Assembly (NCBI GenBank): GCA_009760855.2
Contig: WPIO01000095.1
Location: forward strand, 1,335,001-1,399,000
From: Cristatella mucedo
Taxonomy: Eukaryota; Bryozoa; Phylactolaemata; Cristatellidae
Direction: 5' to 3'
Length of the DNA: 64,000 bases
In this document: piece by piece, positions 33,641 through 64,000 of the stretch
Numbering within the stretch: position 1 is the stretch's first letter
Layout of the letters: each line of letters starts with the position of its first letter
Position numbers and translations under genes: made by a program
The notes under the pieces: generated by a model
Seen by the model: only the letters and a program-made list of their open reading frames with translations
The model's database searches: none
What the model was told of the DNA's origin: nothing

Positions 33641-35325
33641 TTTCTCTTAAACCTGACTGCAACTTGCTTGCTGGTTCTGAAGTTTCGTTGCTCGAGTGTA
33701 ACTGGTCTGCCACTGCTAGCTCTAGTGTCTTTGATTGAGGCAGCATTAGACTGGAGTAAAGTTGTTACCTGTTGTAACAGCTGTTTATAGACTTCTTAAT
33801 AAGTAACCATAGCAACAGCCTCTTTGAAGTGTGCAAGGTTAAAGCCCCTCTTTTAAGGCCACCTCTGGACGAGGCTCTACTAAGAAAGTCTCTTAATATT
33901 ACCAGGCGAACACAGCCCAGTTCGTATTCTCCGCCGGTTAATGGATTTTTCGAGCTTGAACTTCCCCAGATATGTTGCAAGTAAGGTTTCTGAGAATGTC
34001 ATATGCATTCCGAGGCGACACAAACTCAGCCCTGGTCTACTGCGTGTACTTGTTTAAAAAAAGTTGGGCTCAACAACCTACGAGAGAGTTCCACCACGAG
34101 ACCGCACTAGATCTCTAGGTATGGACTCTTCAAGTACTAAGAAGAGCCATCCTTCAGGCTTCCACAGTCTCACTCGTTGGAAGGTATTGGCTTAGTTCCA
34201 TAAAGTCAAAATAAAGTCGTCTGTGGTTCGACCGTACGTTGAAGTGCAACGGTTGGAACCGCAGAAAGGGTGTTTAATGCCCTATCACCTTACTTTCTTG
34301 ACAATATCAATATTTCGCAACAGACTCGCAGAAGATATCTTGCATCACACATAAATAAATTCAGCCAAGTTTTCGCTTGGGTCTAAGCGACAATACCGTA
34401 ATGAAGTCGGCGGCCATCTCTATGTGACCTATGATGTCGTTGATTACAGGCGAGTCCATTCCTTGGTCCTTTTTCACTCGTTGGCTGCATTTGAGTACCG
34501 ATCGCCGGATTACCGGATCATTTATCACCACGTCCTGATGTGGAAACTTCACAAGACTTGTTGCAGGTACACAGGTCGTTGAGCTTTCAATCGGAGGTGT
34601 GGAGGTGAGGCCGCACGCATCCAGTGCTCGAAATGCGAGTGTCACTACGAATTTAATCCCGAGTCAGCTTTCACGACACGTCATCGCATTTCGTACTCTC
34701 TCCGAAGTAGGCGTTGCTTGTAACAATTGGTAGCACTGGATATTCCACTCTTCCTGATTCTTTAAAGGCTGGATGACTCGAGTCTTTCTTCAGCAGGTCT
34801 GCCAAAAGTTAGTTCTAAATATCGGTCTTGAAATCTCAAGAAGCGAAGCCACGTGTCCACTGCTTTGCTAATTGTACTGTAGTGGCTCTTGGTCCACCTT
34901 CCAAAGATGCAAGCCACAATTTCCACTGTTGCTCACAAGGCAAGTCACAGCTTGGGTAGCTCATAGTTACATGAATAACTGCAGTAACGTCTGCCTGCTC
35001 TCACTACCCTCAGATCCTACCGTCGCAATAAATGAGCTCGTTTTATTCATTTATAATCAATCTGGGACAGCTACTTAAGCTCTGGGGGTTTTAGATTATG
35101 GAACTTGTTCAAACAATTCTTACGCAAAGATTAATTACTATCGCTTCCCGTCCATTGCTGCAACTTCTGCGTCACGTATTTTTAACTTGGCTTTTAACGC
35201 TCGCATCGAACCCAAAATTGAGTGGTGGCCCCATTTCGGGCGCGTCAAATGATGCAAACAAATTCACCTGAGCCGCCCACAAAACAGGGTAAATATGCCT
35301 CGCCACACATACTGCAAAATACAGG
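33641..35325. other. Unassigned sequence
   Basis: No gene recognised. The minus-strand frame at 34645-34361 (94 codons) contains a plausible-looking but unrecognised sequence. Neither splice sites nor domains support it. Confidence 0.3.

Positions 35326-35328
<3 letters not shown>

Positions 35329-35371
<43 letters not shown>
35329..35371. repeat. (TA)n microsatellite
   Basis: About 42 bp of alternating AT. Confidence 0.92.
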
Positions 35372-35454
35372 TTATATCGGGAGGACGAAATCGACAGGAC
35401 CGAGAGTCTGAAAGCAGACTCGAGCAATAAATGAGTATGCTGTGACTGAAAGTG

Positions 35455-35585
35455 TATGGGATCGCGGCAGAGGGGTAAGGAGCTTGCCTTTAACAGCCAG
35501 GGTTTTGGGTTCGAGCCGTGCGGCATATGTATAGCACCCGGATAGAGATAAAATTCTCTTTAGAGAGGCGATACATCCAAGACTA
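35455..35585 (+). mobile_element. SINE-B copy
   Basis: Head GCGGCAGAGGGGTAAGGAGC, box B-like GGTTCGAGCCGTGCGGC, then the tail CACCCGGATAGAGATAAAAT and CTCTTTAGAGAGGCGATACA. Complete but diverged. Confidence 0.72.
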
Positions 35586-35589
35586 CTGC

Positions 35590-36335
35590 TAGCAATAGCT
35601 CGGGGAAACAACAGTGGTCACTTTGGCAAGTATTGGGTTTTTCTCCGAAAATGACGAATCTGCTTGCCAGCAATGTCGCAATTTCTTGCCACGGCAGTGG
35701 TTGATTTCAAGGCCCTCTGCAAGGACAGCTTAGCTAGGGGTAAGCAAGTGATGACGCAATCGTATTTACTATAAGTAGTGCAACAGTAATAGCCAGCTTG
35801 GGCCGTGCCAAGTTGAGAGTACGATTGGTCTGAGACCAATGATTATCGGCACCGTTGTAGCCAGTATTCTCCGCTGTACGAAGCAACCAGTTTGATGTAC
35901 ACTTACAGCCACTGAACAAAGTATGGAGTTCTGCCGATATCAAGAAATATGTTTAGACCAAACTTTGGAAGGATTTTCGAGTGAATTTGGCTGCTATGTC
36001 TAGTACGTTTTATGTTCGCGACTTCGGCTGCTGTATCTAACTAATACAGTCTATGATCTACACTCAGGCAAAAATAAAATCTTTCCGACATAGCTGCCGT
36101 TGCTGTGACTACAAATTCATTCGGGTAGTTATGGGGTTTTCTCCATTACGTAACCCAAAAAAATGCATATGCTTTTGGTGTGTATGGGTTTAGAGTGACG
36201 TCGTCCCACCACGATACTCGAGGACCTCTTTTGCTTGGAAAGTAATAGGGGACATTAGCTTCTTCTGCGTTGTCCCTTCTGCTGCAGCATATTTCGCTGA
36301 GCCTGAGCTTTACCGAAATGATCGGCTACTGGTGT
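35590..36335. other. Unassigned sequence
   Basis: No gene or classified repeat recognised. Confidence 0.3.
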
Positions 36336-36339
36336 AGGC

Positions 36340-36690
36340 CAAACACCCTGCCTCAGCCGCCTGCCGCTGTTGCTCCACAGTCGTTTTACAGCGTTCAAAT
36401 CAGGCGACTGGCTGAGCTACTGCACCAGCACCAAACAAGGATTCGTCAAAAAGCACATCACCCGCCTGGCAGTCTGTCCAGGGTCGTTATCTAGCTGTCA
36501 AATGTAACGACCCTCCAGGATTTGAGTGTCGGAGTCTGCTGCTCTTGACCACAACGACTCGTAAAGGAATCGTTGAAGAGTCCTTGCTTGGTGCTGGTGC
36601 ACTGGCTCAGCCAGTGACCTGATTTGAACGCTATAAAACTTCAATTGAGCAATGTCGACAGGCAGCTGAGCCCGGGTGTTCGGCATGCAG
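36340..36690. repeat. Long inverted repeat (foldback) element
   Basis: The left arm (about 36340-36495) and right arm (about 36500-36690) are inverted homologues. AGCGTTCAAATCAGGCGACTGGCTGAG on the left pairs with the reverse complement of the right arm with few changes, as do CACCAGCACCAA and the Pro/Ala-coding outer parts. The centre is a perfect hairpin stem AGGGTCGTTA/TAACGACCCT around 15 nt. Both arms read the same protein-like text (YSVQIR..LAE..HQHQ) on opposite strands. Either a foldback transposon or two inverted fragments of one element. Confidence 0.65.
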
Positions 36691-36889
36691 CACTAGCCGA
36701 CCTTTTAAGTAGAATTCGAGCTCCGATGTATGCCCTATAGCAGAAAGGTCGAAGCTCGTGGCCTCTATTCATGGCCAGACAAGGGAGGTAATACATAACC
36801 GTGGCTGGACAACGTCACACTGAATGCACACACCAAAAACATGTGTATTTGTTTTTGGGCTGTTAATAAATATTTTCACATGCTTTGCA

Positions 36890-36965
36890 AAACTTGAGTG
36901 AAGTGCCTAGAAAGAGATTGAGTTCTCTGAGGGTGCTAATACAAATGTACTAATAGCATTAATAT
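36890..36965 (+). mobile_element. LINE-A tail fragment
   Basis: AGTGCCTAGAAAGAGATTGA, then GTTCTCTGAGGGTGCTAATA and a short AT-rich tail. Only the 3' terminus. Confidence 0.72.
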
Positions 36966-37200
36966 ATCTCGTCTCATAGAAATCCCTCTCATCACCTTAA
37001 CGAATTTACAGCTACAGCTACCGGAGCCATACTGCGAGGATTTTTTTAACCTGAGCGTATACGACCAAAAAAACTCTTTGTAGAACTTTGCTCACAGAAG
37101 CTCTTTAAGTGACACCATGCTGCGTTATAGAACCAAGCACAGTTTAGGCAGAGAAATAAGCATGCCAGTACAGATAAACAGCAGTAGTTGCAGCAGCAGG

Positions 37201-37206
37201 TTTATT
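37201..37206 (-). promoter_or_regulatory. Candidate polyadenylation signal of the kelch-like gene
   Basis: AATAAA on the minus strand, about 480 nt after the stop codon. It would give a 3' UTR from 37684 to about 37185. No other candidate this close was preferred. Confidence 0.45.
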
Positions 37207-37630
37207 TCCGCAGGACAACCTGTCTGAACAGAAAGCGAGCAAAATAACAGTACAGGACTGACTCCGAATGACACCTAAGACGGAATGGACGACTAAATAA
37301 AGAATACCTAGACAGACCAAAACAATTTAACTGAGCTGTACGCAGGCTCACATTTACATGCACGGTAGAGCTTAGGTTAAGGCAAGTGCCTCCATGTAGC
37401 AGCAGGTGACAAGTAGTGGCACGATGTAGAGGTTAGATGCCACAAGTGTTCAAAAATAGCAGCTGCCCGAAAAAAATAGACGACGGAAGTGCTTTTGCGG
37501 TAGCCACGGAAATGCACCAGCTGCTTAAATATTGCGGCGACTGCCACACGAGTAGACCCGGAGAAAAGAAACAAAGCGTTCGAGAGCAGATGTCGCCGAA
37601 GCTACGGCCTACCTGCCGAGGTGGCATGAA

Positions 37631-37646
37631 GCCCCCCCCCCCCCCC
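37631..37646. repeat. C homopolymer in the kelch-like 3' UTR
   Basis: About 16 C in a row on the plus strand (G-run in the transcript). Prone to sequencing and replication slippage. Confidence 0.85.
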
Positions 37647-37684
37647 CGTCGGCAGCCACCGAACGACGCCCCACGGACACGCTC

Positions 37685-57883
<20,199 letters not shown>

Positions 57884-58690
57884 GGTAGCCAACGGCGCTC
57901 GGCTAGACGGTTGGCCGCCTGCTGCGCGGGAGCTCGCTGGCCGGGATGCGACGGCAGCGGTGGCACCGAGCCGCGCTGGCCAGCGCTGACGTTGCTGGTC
58001 CAGATCCGAGACCTGTCCGCTACCACATCGGCCTCGTCACTGCCTGCTCGTCTACTCCGTCGACCGAGGTTGTTTGTCAGCAACTTGGTGCGAGGCAGCA
58101 GGCAGACCGATTTGTGTCGAGAATAGGGGTTTTTTCTTCTGAAAAAGAAGATAGAAGCACGGCCGTCTGGACAAAGTAATTGGAGCTTAAATCGACGAGC
58201 GCAGGAACAATGCTCGAAAGTGATTCGTTACGACCGAAAGGCAAATAGCGGCTCGGAAGAGTCGTGACCAGACCTTTGATCTGGACGTGTGCGCATCGAG
58301 AAAGCGCCCTTCTTGCCGGCCACTGGTCAGCATAGACAATGCAGCCCCCATCCCACCCCACCGGGCAAGCCTTTCGGCCGCTCATCGGCACGTCACTCAA
58401 GCTGCAGACCGGCGCTGGCCAGAGCATGCCCTGCCGCAGTGGCGCCCAAGCGGCCCTGCATGGTATAGGCACCAGCAAGCTCCAGCAATGACGGCAGAGT
58501 GAAGACGGGGATACATTGCCGTGGAAAGGAAATGCGTAGTGTCGCCCGGCTAAGGAGCGCAGTCCAGAAACCTCTTTGCGCTCCGGCCGGTTTGCCATCT
58601 ATCATGGGACAAACTGTCTGAACCTTGAGACGAAGGGGAATGGTTGCGCACTTGGCGCATGCAGGCAGCGCGCTGGCAAGAAGATGAGCC
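57884..58690 (-). promoter_or_regulatory. 5' UTR and promoter region of the kelch-like gene
   Basis: GC- and CpG-rich, without transposons, directly upstream of the ATG. The open frames here on both strands are by-products of base composition. No TATA box stands out, so a CpG-type promoter is likely. Inferred from composition only. Confidence 0.4.
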
Positions 58691-58699
58691 GGCTGGTGT

Positions 58700-59325
58700 C
58701 GCTATAATAATAATAATAAAAATAATAATAATAATAATGCACTTTATAAAGCAGCCTCAGAGAGCTCAATCTCTCTCTAGGCGCTTTACATTTGCTGCAA
58801 AGGGAAATGCAATTGAATGGTGAGTAATATCATGCTTGATAAACAAACAAAATGAATAACATGGTTAGGGGTGACATGCACAGGGTCAGCATGCACAATG
58901 TCAGCACGCATAAGCACATCAAGGACGAATCACAGGGACCCACTAAATGCTGTCCTAAATAGGTGTGTTTTTAAGTTCTTTTTAAATGTGGTCAGGTCAG
59001 CAGATGTTCTGACGAAGGTTGGGAGGGAGTTCCAGGCTTTGAGAGCATACGAACTAAATGCACGGTCTCCAAAGGATTTAAGGTTTGTACGAGGTATTGG
59101 TAGAATGTTGGATTCCGAAAAGTGGGTGGTACGATGCTTGGCCTGATGGGGGAGTATATCTGAGAGATAGGCTGGAGCCAAAGAATGAAGGGACCTAAAA
59201 GTGAGCGACAAAACCTTGAAGTCAATCCGTTGCTTGACTGGTAGCCAGTGCAGGTCGGCAAGAAGTGGTGTGATGTGGCAACTGCGCCGCTCACGACAGA
59301 CAAGCCTAGCTTCGGAGTTTATATT
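58700..59325 (-). mobile_element. LINE-A copy, 5'-truncated, frame nearly intact
   Basis: A poly(AAT) tail at 58707-58737 is followed (minus sense, reading back) by the inverted tail motif CTCAATCTCTCTCTAGGCGC and the 3' UTR. The frame 59211-58930 covers SLTFRSLHSLAPAYLSDILP, NLKSFGDRAFSSYALKAWNS and a C-terminal FRTAFSGSL stop. Upstream, the CRERR and LHWLPVKQRIDFKVL codons are present in the same register to about 59310. A relatively young copy, close to those at 1.26 and 40.6 kb. Confidence 0.9.
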
Positions 59326-59690
59326 CTATAAAAAGCAGCAAAAGAGTTTGCTCTGCTGCCCTGTAACAATGGCGTTAGCACTGGGCAATGCTGCTGCATG
59401 ACGCTGGCTACTATTTACGTAGTCAAACCTGCTAGCTATGCACATCTAATCAATTTTTCCTTTCGAGCAAAACAAAAGAAAAGTGAAGCCAATCACAGAA
59501 GCGGCAACGTAGAGCACAAGCCGATGGGACACTTGCATGATATCTGCTCGAGCTCTCTGGAAATTGAAAGCTGCTAGGATGAGGATGAGGAGCCCCCACG
59601 TGCACCTCCCAATTCGCCAGCCACTGGCTCTTGCTGAAAGAAGCTGGTAAGAGCCATCAGAGAACTCACGAAGTCATCGATAGCTGCATG
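59326..59690. other. Unassigned sequence
   Basis: Nothing recognised between the LINE and the (GA)n tract. Confidence 0.3.
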
Positions 59691-59693
59691 AGA

Positions 59694-59785
<92 letters not shown>
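59694..59785. repeat. (GA)n microsatellite
   Basis: About 86 bp of uninterrupted GA, then AGAGTGAGTGAGTGAG. Confidence 0.95.
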
Positions 59786-59961
59786 TGAGTGAGTGAGCAA
59801 GAGACAATGCCTGGGGCACGTTTCATCGACTAAACTTGCCAATTAGGACGAAGTGACACGTCTGCAGGCGATGCTTGTGATCACGGATCACGGCCTGTCA
59901 TCTACTCAGAGCAGGCTCTCAAGCAGACAACGGATTATAATAATATAAGAATAATACAATT

Positions 59962-60088
59962 CATGTTTATAATGCCCTAAGAGAACTTAATCTGCAGGCC
60001 TCACGTATGCCACAGGGGGAGGGGGGCTCGAGCCCATGATCTTGGTCATCAAATATATTAACCTTGACCTGGGTCGAGGTAGCACCTT
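59962..60088 (-). mobile_element. SINE-B, minus strand
   Basis: Inverted tail GCCCTAAGAGAACTTAATCT, then inverted box B-like GGGGCTCGAGCCCATGATCT and the box A part ACCTTTAACTGGGCC. Preceded by an AATAATATAAGAATAAT stretch as its tail. Confidence 0.72.
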
Positions 60089-60868
60089 TAACTGGGCCAT
60101 GGTTAATTAGGGGTGCTTTGAGGGCCAGTCAGTGCCTGCCGGGTTCATTATCGAGGAGCACAGATCCTCTCTCGGTTGCCTGCCGGCTAATGACACCAGG
60201 CAGCATGAGTGGGGGGGGGGGCAAGGTCGATGAAAGCACTTGGATTGTGAGTTCCTGGTTAGCTCTTATGTTACTTTATGCTTTCCGAGCTAACCCAGAG
60301 GCTGCCTCCTCATTGAATAAAATCCATATCGCGACATGGTCTTCAGACTTTAAAATGGACTGACAGTGCTTGCTGGCATTCTCAAAACAGGCAGTTGGCA
60401 ACTCTGTTTTAATATCGGTAGGTTGCTTTACGTGCCTTGAGTGCTAGGTGTTGCACTAGATACCTATTCGAAAGAGACTATTTGAAATCACAGAGCTGCT
60501 AGGAAGCTCAACTTTGGAAACAGAGGCAAAGATTTGACTCCACATGCCAACTAAGCTGATTCTTTAACGTTTGAAAGAACAGGACTAAAGGCACGTGACT
60601 TTATCAGCCACACTATGTGGGTCTGGTAGTATGTTCATGTTCATTGTGATCCATCTTGGCACGGTACCAGAATGCATTTTCTTTCTATGGCATTCTTTGC
60701 CCCAAAGAAAGAATTGCATCGACTCTCTCTGAGGCTGAGTGGCAGCATTTTTTAGCTCAGAGTCTCACAAATATTATAAATTTATCCCTGGATATGGGCG
60801 AAGTCCCTCTGAAATGGTAACTGTCAGGCCACACACACATAAAAAACTTAACCGAGATCGTGAGAATG
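60089..60868. other. Unassigned sequence
   Basis: Contains a G-run at about 60211-60220. No gene recognised. Confidence 0.3.
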
Positions 60869-60869
60869 A

Positions 60870-62230
60870 AGTAACTTTCCAGCCCTCCCTCCTTCCATGC
60901 CTATCCGAAGCTATTGAAGAAGTAGTGGCCCAGCAACGGCGTAAATGATTACATCAACTCATCAGATGTTGCTAGCAAGTTCCAATAGGCATTTAGAGCT
61001 AATCACACCACAGATACTGCTCTGCTTCGGATTTACAGTGACCTGAACAATGATGGTCAGAATAAGGCCTCTCTACTGGAACTCCTGGATCTAAAAGCAG
61101 CATTTGATAACATTGACCACCAGATCCTCCATGAGGACCACTCTACATGCCTAGATAGCATTGGCGGAGAGCTAAACATTAGGCCATACTCCAGTACTGG
61201 ACAGATTTCAGATTGTACATGTGAACGGCTGTTAGTCATCTAGCAAGCCTTCTAAATGTGGGGTATCTCACGGTTTGGTCTCAGGCCCCCTTCTTTTTAA
61301 CTATCTACCTTCTCCCTCTGGCCGATGTCATCGCCAAGCACAACATTGGCTTTCATGTGTATGCTGATGACACCCAGCATTAACATCCTTCCACTCTTCT
61401 AGGCCTTGCTCCTCTTCTGACTTGCTTAATTCCATTGCTGCCTGCATCAACGACATTCCCATTCGGATGGCCATTATCTTCCTGAAGCAAATCGATTATA
61501 AGACCAACCCAACAGTTACAAGCAAACCTATTGCCATCCCGAAGTTAAATGACCTAAACCTTAAGATTGGTTCAGCTAGCATCACTGTCGATATTTGCCC
61601 ACAATCTAGGCGTACTATTCCAAAACGATTTGTCATTAGATGAGCTCATTTAATCTATTATTAAATTGGCCTACTACAAGCTAAGGTACATCGCAAAGTA
61701 GGGACTGCTAAGACAATAGTATTCAAGCACACACCATGTGGAACAGACATCAAAATTAAATCATTGCAGTTCCCTTTATTCCACAATCCCAGCCTGCATC
61801 CTTAATCGTCAGCGACAGGGGGTAACTGCAGCTGCTCGTCTGGTCTGTTGTCAACAGCACAGCTGCCACATCGCACCACTTCGGTCTGAGCTTCACTGGC
61901 TTCCTGTCAAGCATCGCATTGATTTCAGGATCCTCTCGTCTGGCTTATAGGTCACTTCACTCACTTGCACCAGCCTACTTATCCAATCTCTTTACTTCTC
62001 CAGTGTGCTCTCCTCTTGGAGTACCACCCCTGCTCATCATCTAGTTATCTCTCTGTCCTTGGCACTCAATTAAAATCTCAAGGTGATCGATCCTTCAGCT
62101 GGTATTTAGCGAAAGTCTGAAAGTCTTAACATGGCTTCAGTCACTTCCTGCAATGAACTTGCATCTTCCCAGTCGCAGCTAAAGAAATATCTGGTTCAGT
62201 CACCTTTTAATTCACCCCAATGAAATTGTC
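60870..62230 (+). mobile_element. LINE-A-related copy with full RT span, degraded
   Basis: With frameshifts, the translated order is as follows. EAIEEVVAQQ lies at about 60910; NSSDVASKFQ then FRANHTTDTALLRIYSDLNN at 60958-61045; and LLELLDLKAAFDNIDHQIL at 61075-61130 (RT motif A). [20 protein letters not shown] at about 61310-61370 has an intact YADD. LRSELHWLPVKHRIDFRILS is at 61885-61940, then RSLHSLAPAYLSNLF at 61950-61995. It is the longest RT span in the window, but stops and shifts make it inactive. The 3' tail is not clear. Confidence 0.75.
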
Positions 62231-62399
62231 TGATTTCATTCATTCCGGTGTGCTTTGCATGCATACCTGTGCACGATTCAGTGCTGGTTACTAGCCAGAG
62301 GTTTCATTAAGCAGTGGCCACGAGTGTCTTAATGCTTGCTTTCGTACGTTGGCCTAAGCAGGACACTTGTTTGCTACTGCATGCCTGATATCCTATATA

Positions 62400-62572
62400 T
62401 CCTAGCTGATTAAACAGCCTTTTTTGTATAGCGACCGAGGAGCCCTTACGGCTATCACCACCGCTTGCAGTGGCAATAAAGAATCGCCCACTGCAGGAAT
62501 CAAACCCACGACCTCGGGACCGAGGTCGTGAAAGCAACCACCTTACCTAGTGTGCCATCACGGCTCACCATA
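62400..62572 (-). mobile_element. SINE-A, minus strand
   Basis: The reverse complement reads GCCGTGATGGCACACTAGGT (box A), GGTCGTGGGTTTGATTCCTG (box B), the GGCGATTCTTTATTGCCACT body, CCGTAAGGGCTCC and the end TGTTTAATCAGCTAGGA. Very close to the 14.77 kb copy, including the extended end. Confidence 0.82.
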
Positions 62573-63860
<1,288 letters not shown>

Positions 63861-64000
63861 GAGAACAAATGCGTGCGAGTGCATGTGCATGTCCATTTGT
63901 GCATGTGAGCATGGGGGTATGTGCATGTGAGTTTGCCACGTGTGCGTATTCGTGCGAATGTGCACGTGTGTGCATACATGTGAGTGTGCCGTATGTGTGG

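Noticed and set aside
34361-34645. 94-codon minus-strand frame
   Set aside because: No domain, no upstream or downstream exon found; the composition does not stand out.

Overview
This 64 kb window is nuclear DNA of an invertebrate animal. Its genes are split by GT-AG introns of 0.6-7.2 kb. The space between and inside them is filled with decayed non-LTR retrotransposons, tRNA-derived SINEs, DNA-transposon remnants and long microsatellites. There are no operons, ribosome binding sites or bacterial-style gene packing. I cannot name the species. The repeat style (CR1/L2-like LINEs with ATT tails, SINEs sharing the LINE tail, hAT/Tc1 remnants) would suit a mollusc or another marine or freshwater invertebrate.

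Two protein-coding genes can be assembled with consistent splice phases. (1) A small plus-strand gene at about 28.4-31.5 kb has three coding exons (28739-28808, 29385-29519, 30867-31150) joined by two phase-1 introns. It encodes a predicted 162-residue secreted protein: signal peptide, one EGF domain occupying a single symmetric exon, and an unrecognised C-terminal cysteine-rich domain. A TATA-like element and an AATAAA signal flank it. (2) A large minus-strand gene runs from 57.9 to 37.2 kb. Its six coding exons encode a predicted 694-residue kelch-like protein with an acidic N-terminus, BTB and BACK domains, and about six kelch repeats. All five junction phases match, and three introns split the conserved Gly-Gly of a kelch repeat. 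It is probably a Cullin-3 E3 ligase substrate adaptor.

Region by region. 0-27 kb is intergenic and repeat-rich: two LINE families (called A and B here), both SINE families, two MITE-like elements, an inverted pair of an unclassified repeat of about 460 bp, and (GA)n, (TA)n, (CACACG)n and (TG)n arrays. A 188-bp non-autonomous hAT element resembling the SPIN family lies at 27.87-28.06 kb, just upstream of the EGF gene. 31.5-37.2 kb holds a LINE with a SINE nested inside it, more SINEs and an inverted-repeat element. 37.2-57.9 kb is the kelch-like gene; its introns carry two relics of one Tc1/mariner family, a very young LINE-A fragment, several older LINEs and a foldback element. 58.7-64 kb is again intergenic, with LINE-A copies, one copy of each SINE family and two large (GA)n tracts.

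The two genes show no sign of working together. The connected system in the window is the mobile one. SINE-B ends in a sequence closely similar to the LINE-A 3' end, the usual sign that the LINE machinery moves the SINE. The EGF/Cys-rich gene and the SPIN-like element are the most novel items.
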